In this document: positions 9,234 through 18,200 of the stretch, piece after piece
Layout: each line of letters opens with the position of its first letter
Position numbering within the stretch: position 1 is the stretch's first letter
Origin: Arthrobacter woluwensis
GTDB taxonomy: Bacteria; Actinomycetota; Actinomycetes; Actinomycetales; Micrococcaceae
Direction of reading: 5' to 3'
Length of the DNA: 64,000 nucleotides
Assembly (NCBI RefSeq): GCF_900105345.1
Contig: NZ_FNSN01000003.1
Coordinates: 2,542,001-2,606,000, forward strand
Made by a program: the position numbers and the translations under genes
The notes under the pieces: model-generated
The model's database searches: none
What the model was told of the DNA's origin: nothing
What the model saw: the letters and a program-made list of their open reading frames with translations, nothing else

Positions 9234-9671
9234 GTGACCCAGATCGCGAGTTCGCAGCTCGGACGGCAAATACGCCAGATCGATGACATGGTGACGGCTC
9301 GTTTGCTCTGTGAAGCTGCTCAGTCGCGCGCTCGGATACTGGCGGACGGACGGTCCATTGAGTGCATCTGGTTGTTCGGTGACACCGAGACTGGGAAGGC
9401 CGCATTTGCCAAGGAATCGTTGTATTAGCGTATCGATCGGTATTTCGTCAGCGGCTCCACTCGAGGACCGAACGATCGATACGATGACCAGCACGGGCTT
9501 CTTATCGATGAGATTGGGGCGGAGATGGCTCCTTACACAGACCTGATACGAAATAGCGACGCGAACGCCATGGACAACGAGATCTCAGCTCTTGCCCAAT
9601 TCAAGGATAAGACGCTGATGGCTGAGCTGGTCCTGTTCGGTCGCCCTACGCAATGTATCAGCGTCAGGTGA
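9234..9671 (+). pseudogene. Rep-like SF3 helicase remnant with an in-frame stop
   Basis: One reading frame carries, in the correct order, a P-loop-like IWLFGDTETGKAAFAKE, then (after an in-frame TAG at 9426-9428) YFVSGSTRGPNDRYD and a Walker-B-like HGLLIDEIGAEM. This order and spacing resemble the helicase half of rolling-circle Rep proteins of small plasmids, where the P-loop is followed by a pattern like Y-I-S-G-S-x-x-D-P and a hydrophobic LLIDE strand. No nicking domain was found upstream. The stop codon and lost ends argue for a dead gene, suggesting a plasmid once integrated here. The match is by eye only. Confidence 0.45.
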
Positions 9672-10025
9672 GATGGGATATTGATGCTTTCGCGCAGTTC
9701 GAGTGACTGATCGGGTTGTGCTTGCAGATGACGAAGAGCGAGATGATTCCGATGGAGTTCGATCTGAAGCACAAGCGACGTTTCTCGATCCACAACGGTT
9801 CGCGTTCGAAAATTCACAGAGCGTTTGCCCGGGCAACTGCGGCACCGCTGGCCGCACCGAAGGTTACGGGCGTGCATGCTCGCTTAGACGCACTGATCTT
9901 TTCCCTAGGGCAGGTAGGGTTCAGTCCCCAGCGGTAGTCCAAGAAGCTCCCAGACACGCGAAACGTCTTGCGGAAACATGGCCTAAGACCGCTCAGACAC
10001 CGCAAATGCCACCGACGGGATTTCC

Positions 10026-10856
10026 ATCGAGGTGACGAGTCGGGTGCTGTGCCTCTCTCGTTAGCCCTATTCCCCGCGGGTTCGCCAGCCGATTACAGAC
10101 ACGGACCTGCCCCAGGCCTTTCGCGTGAATGCCCTCTTCGACGCGCGCCGTGACGATGCCGAGCTGGGGTACCGGTTCCTTGTCGGCGAAGCACGCGACG
10201 CAGACGATGCAGACGAAGACATGTCCAAGCGGACCGCGTGGAAAATCACCTCCGAGAACGGCTGGTGGTCGACACTCAGGAAGAAGCAAGCCCCCCGGCG
10301 AGAGAAAGAAGGCGGGGCCGCAGGCGCATTACGACCTTGTGCAACGCGGGTTCATCGCTGATGTTCCGAACCTGCTGTAGTTGACCGACACCACCGAGCA
10401 CCCGACGCGCGGTGACAAGCTCTACTTCTGCGCGATCAAGAACGTGTTCACGAACTAGATCGTCGGCTACTCAACCGACTCGTGGATGAAGGCCCGGCTC
10501 GTCGTGAACGCGATAGACAAGACCGCCGCGTTGCGCAGAGATACCGCCAGCTACGTGGTTCACAGCAGTAGATACAGCCAATTTCGTTCTCGGGAAGCGG
10601 CACTCTACAAGCATCGCCGGGTCGATGGGCAGAGCTGGCACAGCACGTGAAGGCGCGACGATGGTGAGTTTTTTGTCACTGCTGCAAGAAAACGTCCTGC
10701 ATAGGCGCTACGGCCGACGTGGGAGGAACTGCGGACCGCGATCGCGACATGGATCGAGCGGAGTTCTCACCTCCGGCGCAGGCACGCCCGGTTGGGGAAG
10801 TTGACCCCGCCGAGTTCGAGGCCACGAGGAGACTTGCCCGCGCTATTGCTGCCTGA
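10026..10856 (+). pseudogene. IS3-family transposase (OrfB) pseudogene
   Basis: Pieces of an IS3-type DDE transposase can be read in order across several frames: TSRVLCLSR, then ALFDARRDDAELGYRFLVGEARD, AWKITSENGWWS, then one frame over HYDLVQRGF and LTDTTEHPTRGDKLYFCAIK (with the first catalytic Asp), IVGYSTDSWMKARLVVNAID, and finally FLSLLQENVLHRR and TWEELRTAIATWIE near the C-terminus. At least two stop codons (10062, 10456) and three frameshifts interrupt it, so it is dead. I did not find terminal inverted repeats or OrfA. Confidence 0.8.
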
Positions 10857-11137
10857 CTAACCATTGTCACCAAAGGGTTCAGCAAACCCTCACGCCTGCC
10901 TCCTCTCGTCGGGGTCTGCCCTCAGCGTGCACATCGACCTCTGACAGATGGGGACTACGTGTCGCCGGGACTAGTAGGAGGCGCACGGAGATCACCTCGA
11001 TCGTGGATCTGCTGGCATGCCCGTGGTGATCGCTGCTCCGAGGTGATGTCGGTGTCCGAAGGTAAGCTTGGGAGTGGATAGCTGGCGGCTGGCGAGACGG
11101 TCGACCTGGCCAACGGACGCACTAGGAAGAGGGACGA

Positions 11138-12112
11138 TTGACCCGGACAAGTGAGAAACTAAACACCCTCTTTGACGAAGAGGAAGCCACAGGACGAAGA
11201 GTCGTGGACCGGAGCGGCGACGAGGATTTTGAGGTCCTCGGTGCGGGCGAATTTCAGCCTCAAGTAATCGCCCCAGAAGGCACGATCTTCCAAGGAGATT
11301 CGATTGCATGGTTGAAGTCGCTCGAGACCGGCTCTATCAACATGATCTTCGCGGACCCGCCTTACAACATCAAGAAGGCTGACTGGGACACCTTTGAGTC
11401 ACAAGAGGCCTACATCGCATGGAGTATGCAGTGGATTGTTGAAGCAAGCCGAGTCTTGACGCCGAAGGGGAGCCTGTATATCTGTGGGTTCTCAGAGATT
11501 TTGGCTGATCTAAAGCACCCCGCTTCAAAACACTTTGCTGCATGCCGGTGGCTGGTCTGGCACTACAAGAACAAGGCAAATCTCGGAAACGACTGGGGCC
11601 GTTCGCACGAGTCGATCTTGCATTTTCGCAAGTCGAAGAGTCAGAGGCTTGTTGAGATCGACTACGTGCGGATCCCGTACGGGGCGCACACGCTGCGCTA
11701 CCCCGGACATCCTCAAGCTGACAGCTCAGCCTTTGGAAAGGGACAGGAAAAGCGCGCCGACTGGACTCCGCATCCGATGGGGGCGAAGCCAAAGGACGTC
11801 ATTGAGGTGCCGACAACCTGCAACGGTATGAACGAAAAGACTCCGCACCCAACGCAGAAGCCAGAAGAGCTTGTACGCAAGTTCATCTTTGCGGGAAGCG
11901 CTGTCGGCGACGTCGTTCTCGATCCATTCTCAGGTTCGGGGACAACTGCAGTTGTCGCGGCTCAACTCGGCCGTAAGTTCTTGACGTGCGATCTCAGCGC
12001 CGAGTACAACAACTGGGCCGCGGGGCGATTGCGGAGCATTCCAGTTCGCACTGAGCGTGAGTGGTTTGACTATGACCGGACTATCTCCCAACGAAGGGAG
12101 TCGATCCGATGA
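11138..12112 (+). CDS. Type II DNA methyltransferase (beta-class amino-methyltransferase)
   Basis: Protects host DNA by methylating the exocyclic amino group of adenine or cytosine in the recognition site. The 324-aa protein has the catalytic motif DPPYN near residue 73 ahead of the AdoMet-binding motif DPFSGSGTT near residue 262, the beta-class order, with a variable target-recognition stretch between. The assigned start is TTG at 11138 with GAGGGA just upstream. Its stop overlaps the ATG of the restriction enzyme gene, giving a coupled methylase-first operon. The overall look resembles the M.XcyI/M.Cfr9I group (N4-cytosine, CCCGGG), but the specificity is a guess. Codon use is less GC-rich than in the core genes, consistent with transfer. 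Confidence 0.9.
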   Translation: MTRTSEKLNTLFDEEEATGRRVVDRSGDEDFEVLGAGEFQPQVIAPEGTIFQGDSIAWLKSLETGSINMIFADPPYNIKKADWDTFESQEAYIAWSMQWIVEASRVLTPKGSLYICGFSEILADLKHPASKHFAACRWLVWHYKNKANLGNDWGRSHESILHFRKSKSQRLVEIDYVRIPYGAHTLRYPGHPQADSSAFGKGQEKRADWTPHPMGAKPKDVIEVPTTCNGMNEKTPHPTQKPEELVRKFIFAGSAVGDVVLDPFSGSGTTAVVAAQLGRKFLTCDLSAEYNNWAAGRLRSIPVRTEREWFDYDRTISQRRESIR

Positions 12113-13068
12113 GCACCGAAGCACTGCGCGAATGGGCAACTGACAAGACCAGGTTCTTGTCGATCGCGCACTACGTGGATTTCAGTAAGCGTTTTCTGGA
12201 GTACCGCGCGCAGTCGGGATTTCAGGCAGAGCTGGTCGCCCGGAACAACCCCAAGTACCGCTTCTTTCAATTCAAGAGTGACGCGGATTTCCAACTGACC
12301 CGCCCGGTCAACACTGAACTGCTCTATGGACCTGATGACTTCGAGGCCGCCGTTGACCTGTTCTACGGAGTTCTCGACCGCGTGATGGACGGGACCAGCG
12401 CGTCAGCCGAGGAACGTGATGCGCTGAACCGGGTTATTTACACGTGCCAGCAGTCGATCGGCGCATCGCTTGATGCGCTGCCAGCAGCACGATCTAACAC
12501 GGCCCGCAAGGTGAACGGTGACCTTTTTGAGCGATTCATTGGATTAACGATCGAGGCCTGCGGGATCGAGTGTAGGTCAGGCGTCTTAAGGATCCCCGTT
12601 ACCGACGAGGGCGGAGAAGAGCTTTTCGGAATGAATTATCAGCACGACCTGATGATCGAGGTTAAAGGCGATTTGAAGGCGATTGGCTCGGTGAAAACTT
12701 CAAGTAAAGACCGGATCGACAAGGTTTTTATTGACAAGTTCTTGTACAACCGACTCACGGGCGTCCCGACGCCTCACTTTGCGATTTTCCTGAACGACGT
12801 TCAGCGCGGAGGCAAGGAGCCAAATTACCGCACAAGTAATACGTTTCTCCCCGGTCACTTCAAGGGCTATACGGTCAAGCTGAACCCACTCGATGGTGTG
12901 TATTACTGCGATCTCCTGCCGCAGATGGCGACTGACCCACTTCTGTCAGCGCACATCAGCAAGATCGATCGGTTCTACGTCGATGACTTACCGCAGTTCG
13001 TAAGATCTGCACCTCACGTAGACGCAGAGGTGTCGGGAGAGACCGTTTTGGACGCAACTGCTTTCTGA
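12109..13068 (+). CDS. Type II restriction endonuclease, partner of the upstream methylase
   Basis: Cleaves unmethylated DNA at the site recognised by the upstream methylase. The 319-aa protein contains a candidate PD-(D/E)XK core at about residues 179-187 (HDLMIEVKG: acidic residue, then E-V-K) followed by a basic KTSSKDRIDKVFIDKF helix. Position and ATGA coupling to the methylase are the main evidence. Restriction enzymes diverge strongly; similarity to the XcyI/Cfr9I family is suspected from length and partner type. A strong terminator follows 36 bases downstream, so the pair is a self-contained unit. Confidence 0.82.
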   Translation: MSTEALREWATDKTRFLSIAHYVDFSKRFLEYRAQSGFQAELVARNNPKYRFFQFKSDADFQLTRPVNTELLYGPDDFEAAVDLFYGVLDRVMDGTSASAEERDALNRVIYTCQQSIGASLDALPAARSNTARKVNGDLFERFIGLTIEACGIECRSGVLRIPVTDEGGEELFGMNYQHDLMIEVKGDLKAIGSVKTSSKDRIDKVFIDKFLYNRLTGVPTPHFAIFLNDVQRGGKEPNYRTSNTFLPGHFKGYTVKLNPLDGVYYCDLLPQMATDPLLSAHISKIDRFYVDDLPQFVRSAPHVDAEVSGETVLDATAF

Positions 13069-13103
13069 TGGCAGGGACACGAAGCTGCAACTAGCAGACG
13101 CAA

Positions 13104-13146
13104 CAGATGCCCTCCGGTTCTAGAACCGGAGGGCATCTGCACTTTT
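13104..13146. terminator. Perfect 36-nt palindromic terminator after the R-M operon
   Basis: Bases 13104-13139 form a perfect palindrome (18-base arms) followed by ACTTTTAT, an intrinsic terminator for the rightward restriction-modification operon. Confidence 0.9.
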
Positions 13147-13457
13147 ATAATTGGGTTAGCCGAGAATATCGAGACGACCGGCAGGCACTTACGCACCTAC
13201 TCCCGATCACTGTCCCGCTCTTCGGTCGATAGCTCGTCACATGTCCTGTCAGCCTGCGGGGCACCAGGTCATCAGGGATCACGAGTGATCCATCGGGCTG
13301 CTTCTCGCGCAGGTCGCGTCGCGTGTCTGGCGGGTACCTGGAAACCGCTCCCTCCTCAAGGACAACCGGAGCGAAGCGTCGGGCGGGAGACCCTGACCAT
13401 GTCGTTCAAGTTGCCCAGCGTTCGCCATGTTGTCCGAGTGTTGTACAGCGCTTTAGA

Positions 13458-13498
13458 AACAACAAAAGCCCCGACTGGAAATTAACTCCGATCGAGGC
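13458..13498 (-). terminator. Displaced terminator of the original tRNA-Pro locus
   Basis: On the minus strand a 7-bp stem (GCCTCGA with TCGGGGC) is followed by TTTTGTTGTT. It lies immediately downstream, in tRNA sense, of the partial tRNA-Pro copy at 13504-13539. It therefore looks like the native tRNA terminator pushed 14 kb away from the intact gene by insertion of the element. Confidence 0.55.
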
Positions 13499-13503
13499 AT
13501 TCT

Positions 13504-13539
13504 GTCGGGCTGACAGGATTTGAACCTGCGACCCCTTGA
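13504..13539 (-). repeat. attL: 36-bp copy of the tRNA-Pro 3' end
   Basis: These 36 bases are identical to 27514-27549, the acceptor, T-arm and variable-region side of the tRNA-Pro(GGG) gene. The rest of the tRNA is absent here. A direct repeat of a tRNA 3' end is the usual footprint of site-specific integration of a genomic island; this copy is the distal junction. Confidence 0.85.
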
Positions 13540-13778
13540 GCCATGGGCAGGATCTCTCTCGGGAGCTCTCAGTACCCGTAGATCCCATATGGGAGTAGGA
13601 CTCGAGGGGCATCGGCCGTTCCCGCCGATTCCCGCTGAATCTGTCGAAATCCCGGACCTTGCGTGCACACTTTCGGTGGCAAGAAGAGTGCCGAACAGCC
13701 CCAAGACGAGATGCTTGGAGCGTGAGCGCGCCTGTGGAATATACCTTGGGAGCTGCGTCCACGTGAGTGTACCTGAAG

Positions 13779-14846
13779 TCAGCCTTTGATCCCGGGTTTG
13801 ACGAGGATCGTGGTTGATGGATCGACGTCGGGTGCCCAGGCAAGCGTCGGCAAGTCGGCGCTCTCCAGGCCTGCAAGTTTAAGAGTGGCTTGACCTGACA
13901 GATGGGACGAGTTGATGGACTGCCCGTTTGCGACTGCCGCATAGAACTGTGCGGCGTAGTTGATCGCATCGGCGTCCTCAATGCTGTCCGCCATCCCGAT
14001 AGCGAATGGTACGACTTGTGCCACTAGTTCGTCGATCTGGGCTGCGGAGCGGCAGGAGTTTAGAAGGACGAGGAGCGGAGGATCGTCGGTTGCGCTGATC
14101 GCTCGAGCGAACGCTCGCGCTGTCACGACCACTCCCTCATGAAGTTCGTCTACTTCGTCCTCGAAGACAATCAGGTCATCGTTACTGTGGCCCGAGAAGT
14201 GGACCACGTGAGGACGGAACTTCGTAATGCCGTCCAGCAAGTCAGCCGTGGTTGCTGCAGGCCGGACGTCGAGTTCGATTTGGTCCCGATGTAGCGCGGA
14301 CTCAACGGCAGCGCGGATGCGCTTCTGTTCGCGCCCCACGCGGAGGTCGCCCTCAGCGGAGGCACCCAGCATGAGCACTCGGAGCTTCTCGGGTTTAGGC
14401 ATTGGAAGGTGACGCAGCGCAGTGTTGACGGCTACTTCGGCACCACTGATCCTCGATTCAAGCTCAGCCCGTTCAGCCGCCGCGCGACGGTCGGCCCGCT
14501 GCTGCTCGTTCTTGCGATGTCGCTCGGCGGCATCGGCCTCCGATTGTTCGGCACGGGAGAGCTTGGTCTGTAGCGCGGCTTCCTCTTTGGCGTAGCCTGC
14601 CGCACGGGTCTGCCAGCGGCTTGCCTCCTTGCCTGCAGCCTCAGCTTCCTTCTCTCGTCGCTCGGCTTCTCGCAACTTGCTACTGAGGGTGGAACTGCTC
14701 GTGGTCTTTGCGGCAGCCTGCCTTGCTCTAGCGGCATCAGCACGTTTCGAGGACTCCTTCGACCGGTACTCGCCCGCCTTTTTGTCCGCTTCGATCCGTT
14801 GCTTGCGCTTGCGGTCCAACTGTCCACGGTACTGACTTGCGCTCAT
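13779..14846 (-). CDS. Coiled-coil CHAT-domain (caspase-like) protease
   Basis: A 355-aa protein in two parts. Residues 1 to about 135 are almost entirely charged and Ala-rich heptad-like sequence (KLREAERREKEAEAAGKEAS), a long coiled coil. The C-terminal half is a CHAT caspase-fold domain with the catalytic His in VVHFSGHSNDD and the catalytic Cys in LVLLNSCRSA. CHAT proteases act in bacterial abortive-infection and CRISPR-linked systems by cleaving partner proteins. ATG 14846 has AGGAGC nearby upstream. It is the first gene inside the tRNA-Pro element and points outward. Its target and trigger are unknown; the coiled coil may sense or oligomerise. Confidence 0.8.
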   Translation of the reverse strand: MSASQYRGQLDRKRKQRIEADKKAGEYRSKESSKRADAARARQAAAKTTSSSTLSSKLREAERREKEAEAAGKEASRWQTRAAGYAKEEAALQTKLSRAEQSEADAAERHRKNEQQRADRRAAAERAELESRISGAEVAVNTALRHLPMPKPEKLRVLMLGASAEGDLRVGREQKRIRAAVESALHRDQIELDVRPAATTADLLDGITKFRPHVVHFSGHSNDDLIVFEDEVDELHEGVVVTARAFARAISATDDPPLLVLLNSCRSAAQIDELVAQVVPFAIGMADSIEDADAINYAAQFYAAVANGQSINSSHLSGQATLKLAGLESADLPTLAWAPDVDPSTTILVKPGIKG

Positions 14847-15268
14847 CCTGACGTGCTCCTGCTTCGTTTGCTCTCGTGTCGCCTACAACGCTAGATCGAG
14901 CCACCGACATTCTCCGGCTGGCGGCGAGCGCCTATCGGAATCAGGACTTGTGAGGTATTGATCAGCCCCGTCCATTCTTGGCGCTTCGTCAGAGGTCAGA
15001 ACTTAGGCAGCCTCTCTGAGGTGAGCCACGCATACCATCACTACAAGCGTGGCGGCCCGAAACAGCCTAGGGCATCGACTTACACCGAGGACAAAGGTAA
15101 CGACGCACAACTGAACAACAACTAAATAGTGGGGTAATGATGACTTCCGTCACACGACGCATCGCCAAGTACAACAACGAGGTAGGCCAACCTCGCGGCG
15201 GGCTGCTTCCTCTAAAGCTTTTGAAGCTGGCGCATCTCGACGACGGGCTCGGGGCGGTCGACCATTAG

Positions 15269-16033
15269 GTGGAGAACCTCCCCGGCGGTTCCGTTGGCAG
15301 CGCGGTCGACTACTTGACCCGGCTCGCTCAACTGAGGCGAGCTCCGGATGAACGGTCCATCGTCACAGCACTGGTCGACGTCTTCGGGGTCTCGATCGCG
15401 GGCGCGATGCGCATCAGCGAGCACACCGAGCACTCCTCGGCCGCGGCTGACGCGAGGTCTGCGCTGTGGGAGCTGGGCAGCGTCCAGGACGATCATGGTG
15501 CAGTGTCGTTCGTCGTGGACGAGACGGCCGTGCGCGTCGCGTGTCAACTGGCGACCTATGACGTCGGGCTGCGCGTCGGCGTGCAGTTCTACCACCCGCA
15601 GAGCACTCAGCTTGATCCGGATGCTGTCACGACCTCGCACATTCTCACAATAGTCGAGCGCGCCCGCTTGTTCCTCAAGAAGCACGGGCCGATCACATGC
15701 GACGGCTTCATCTTCGCAGATCCAGAAAAGCACGCTGAGGGCGATCGCGGCGGGTACACGGAGCTTGTGACCAGCGGAGACGGTGACTTCTTGACCGAGG
15801 ACACCTTGTGGGATTTCAAGGTCTCGGCATCGAAGCCAAACAAGGATCACACGCTGCAGGTGCTGATGTACTTTCTCATGGGCAAGGAGTCCGGCCTGTT
15901 GGAGTTCGACTCGTTGACCCACATCGGACTGTTCAACCCGCGCCTCGGCACGGTGCATCGGTTGGCAGTTGCTGACGTGCCGGCTGATGTCGTCGAGATC
16001 GTTCGCTGCAACGTGATCGGGTATTCGGGATGA
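15269..16033 (+). CDS. PD-(D/E)XK nuclease-like protein, N-terminus interrupted by an amber codon
   Basis: A 254-aa product from a GTG. The segment GDGDFLTEDTLWDFKVSAS has the acidic residue followed by a D-F-K triad typical of Cas4/RecB-like PD-(D/E)XK nucleases, followed by HTLQVLMYFLMGK, like the Q-x3-Y helix of that fold. Directly upstream, in the same frame, codons from ATG 15140 read on smoothly (LPLKLLKLAHLDDGLGAV) until a TAG at 15266-15268 just before this GTG. The true gene therefore probably began at 15137/15140 and is either broken, read through, or re-initiated at the GTG. The stop overlaps the next gene's ATG. Function within the defence cluster is inferred. Confidence 0.65.
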   Translation: MENLPGGSVGSAVDYLTRLAQLRRAPDERSIVTALVDVFGVSIAGAMRISEHTEHSSAAADARSALWELGSVQDDHGAVSFVVDETAVRVACQLATYDVGLRVGVQFYHPQSTQLDPDAVTTSHILTIVERARLFLKKHGPITCDGFIFADPEKHAEGDRGGYTELVTSGDGDFLTEDTLWDFKVSASKPNKDHTLQVLMYFLMGKESGLLEFDSLTHIGLFNPRLGTVHRLAVADVPADVVEIVRCNVIGYSG

Positions 16034-16311
16034 GTACCGCGAAGGTGACCTGCTACATCGAGGAGTATCACGATCAGCGCGGTACGTCATGCGCCCGCCT
16101 TCGTGAGACCGGAACAGATCGTCAGGTACGCCTCTCGATCAACGGCCCTGCACACCGCCGCCAATTCCTTGCTTTCCTCAGCAGCACAGGCGCTCTCTTC
16201 AGCACGTACCGGCGGAGCGATCCGATTGTCATTTCCGGCGTGGTGATCTCCTCAACACCACAGACCTTGGACTTCGCGTACGACGATCAGATTCAGTACT
16301 TCATTGACTGA
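16030..16311 (+). CDS. Small uncharacterised protein coupled to the upstream nuclease
   Basis: A 93-aa soluble protein whose ATG overlaps the stop of the PD-(D/E)XK gene. No motif is recognised. The alternation of short polar and beta-like stretches (IVISGVVISSTPQTLDFAY) suggests a small beta-rich fold. Strict coupling makes it a likely partner, for example a regulator or second subunit of the nuclease. The next gene starts about 95 bases downstream. Confidence 0.6.
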   Translation: MSTAKVTCYIEEYHDQRGTSCARLRETGTDRQVRLSINGPAHRRQFLAFLSSTGALFSTYRRSDPIVISGVVISSTPQTLDFAYDDQIQYFID

Positions 16312-16405
16312 CCTGGACGCCAACTGGGTATTGTTGCCAATTGTTTTCAGCACCTGGATTACTCCCGAATACTGCTCGTTTGCGAGCGGCCGATATGCTC
16401 CTGCT

Positions 16406-17503
16406 ATGGCGCGACCTCCACGATGGCAAACAACGCTCGATGCGAGCGTTGAAGAGGCATGCCTGGCGGTACGCCTATACAACGATTCCGCAGAGGCCCG
16501 CGCGTTCGAGGGCTTCGTCATCCACATGCACCTTGCGTGGCTCTACTTGCTTCACGCCCAGTTCATCCGCGACGACGTGGACTTCCGTTACTGGGATCCA
16601 AAGCTCAAGAACCGCTTGGTGAAGATCGACGGGGAACCCAAGCGGTGGGAGCTCGAGCGATCCGTGAAGGAACGCTGGCCTGCAGACACGGACCCGGTGC
16701 GCGCGAACATCTCGCTGTTCATCAAGCTGCGGAATCGTCTGGAACATCGCCACGCCCATGCAGACGAGGCGCTAATGCTGAATCTCGCGGGCCATGCCCA
16801 CGCCCTGCTCGTCAACTATGAGTCGGAACTGACCGACCAGTTCGGCGAGAACCAGTCACTGGCTCTGCGGCTTCGCCTGCCGATCTTCGTTGGTACGTTC
16901 ACGCCCCAGGGCGAGCAGGCGCTTCGACGCTTCCGCAAGACGCTTCCCACTGATCTCCAGAGCTTCGTCACGGACTACGAGGCAGGACTCGACGAACAGG
17001 TGACAGGCGACCCGCGCTACGAGTTCCGTCTCCGAGCGATGGTCGAGCTCGCACCGAAAGACAAAGACGCAATCGCGATGCAGTTCACGCGCTACGAAGA
17101 TATGACCGACGAAGAACGCGAGTTCGCTGCTGAGCTCGGGCGGCGCGGACAGGTGATCACCAAGGACCGGAAGCTACTCGTCTCCGGCCTCGGGCGGCTC
17201 CTGCCCAAGCCCGCTGCAGCTGCGGTCGAAAATGGACTCCCGTACATCTTCAACGTCAACCACTTCAGTGCTGCATGGAAGCGCAAGAAGGTCCGTCCCC
17301 CGAGCGGGGATCCGAATCCTGCAAGAACGAACTCCGACTTCTGCGAGTACGACGAACCGACGAAGTCGTATCGGTACACGCGAGCCTATGTGAACCACCT
17401 CATCAAGAAATGCTCGACTCGAGAGGGATTTATCGATTTCACCGGCATGGAGCCGCAACTCAAACATGTACCGGTAGCACCTCAGACTGCTGACCAACGC
17501 TGA
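16406..17503 (+). CDS. DUF3644 family protein (HEPN-type)
   Basis: A 365-aa protein that from MARPPRWQTTLDASVEEA onward has the character of DUF3644 proteins, with a helical core and the Rx4H motif RNRLEH followed by RHAHADEA typical of HEPN ribonuclease-like domains. HEPN proteins in defence islands usually cleave RNA to cause growth arrest. An in-frame upstream extension to about 16304 exists but reads unlike a protein N-terminus, so ATG 16406 is preferred although no clear ribosome site is seen. It lies between the nuclease pair and a Cys-rich membrane protein, all rightward. Catalytic activity is inferred from the motif alone. Confidence 0.72.
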   Translation: MARPPRWQTTLDASVEEACLAVRLYNDSAEARAFEGFVIHMHLAWLYLLHAQFIRDDVDFRYWDPKLKNRLVKIDGEPKRWELERSVKERWPADTDPVRANISLFIKLRNRLEHRHAHADEALMLNLAGHAHALLVNYESELTDQFGENQSLALRLRLPIFVGTFTPQGEQALRRFRKTLPTDLQSFVTDYEAGLDEQVTGDPRYEFRLRAMVELAPKDKDAIAMQFTRYEDMTDEEREFAAELGRRGQVITKDRKLLVSGLGRLLPKPAAAAVENGLPYIFNVNHFSAAWKRKKVRPPSGDPNPARTNSDFCEYDEPTKSYRYTRAYVNHLIKKCSTREGFIDFTGMEPQLKHVPVAPQTADQR

Positions 17504-17517
17504 CATCTCGCGAGGCC

Positions 17518-18093
17518 TTGGAGGACACTGGATACCGTCAAGACGTGTGGGATGACGACTGCGAGCATGAGTACTCGTACAGCTGTGAATGCGACTGCGA
17601 CCACTGGTGCTGGCACGAGTACCAGTGCCGCGAGTACGACTGCGACTGCGACAGCTACACAAGAACATCCGATGCCGAGGATTACGGCGGAAGCGAAAGC
17701 ACGCCATTCACCCTCAAAGACGCCGTTGTCATCGCAGGTGGTGCAGCCCTAGTCATCGGCACGTTGAAGATCTTCGGCAAGAAGAGCTCCGACGCCGAAG
17801 CCGAAGACGAAAGTGGGGACGAAGCTTCATCCGAGCTGCCACAGTCGACGACCATGCTGTCGGCAGCGCCGGCACCTCCCGCGCCCCGCTCGCTGCCTCC
17901 TGCTGGCTGGTACCAGGACGGACGCCCGGAACTATTGAGGTGGTGGGACGGCGGCACCTGGACCGATCACTTCCAGCCGACGGCAATGCAGGCTGCAGCG
18001 GTTGCCCCCGCTGTCCCCGCAGGCTGGTACCACGACAGCCAGGGTCGCATCCGATGGTGGGACGGCCGCAGCTGGACTCAGCACGTCCAGTAA
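17518..18093 (+). CDS. Cys/Asp-rich membrane protein with two DUF2510 repeats
   Basis: A 191-aa protein with an odd layout. The first ~50 residues are dominated by Cys, Asp, Glu, His and Tyr (for example CECDCDHWCWHEYQCREYDC). A single membrane helix follows (AVVIAGGAALVIGTLKIFG, about residues 69-87), then an acidic linker and two C-terminal DUF2510 units, PAGWYQDG...RWWDGGTWTDH and PAGWYHDS...RWWDGRSWTQH. DUF2510 is a short actinobacterial module often found in membrane-linked proteins. The TTG start at 17518 is uncertain; GTG 17545 is in frame. The N-terminal region looks able to bind metal. No function is known. Confidence 0.7.
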   Translation: MEDTGYRQDVWDDDCEHEYSYSCECDCDHWCWHEYQCREYDCDCDSYTRTSDAEDYGGSESTPFTLKDAVVIAGGAALVIGTLKIFGKKSSDAEAEDESGDEASSELPQSTTMLSAAPAPPAPRSLPPAGWYQDGRPELLRWWDGGTWTDHFQPTAMQAAAVAPAVPAGWYHDSQGRIRWWDGRSWTQHVQ

Positions 18094-18200
18094 TGCGGTG
18101 TACTCGCAGGGTCGTTGCTCAGAGCATCGCCTGCACCGACGCCGGGTGCTCGTCGAACTAGAAGCCGTCGCCGTCTACTAATGTCAACCTTTTCGCGGCC

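Noticed and set aside
13179..13352. Minus-strand run reading LREKQPDGSLVIPDDLVPRR left of attL
   Set aside because: Protein-like for about 55 codons but with no start, no family and no continuation; it may be a gene scrap and is not annotated.
15212..16090. Minus-strand 292-codon frame opposite the PD-(D/E)XK gene
   Set aside because: The plus strand gives the coherent protein with nuclease-like motifs and ATGA coupling; the minus frame is its shadow.
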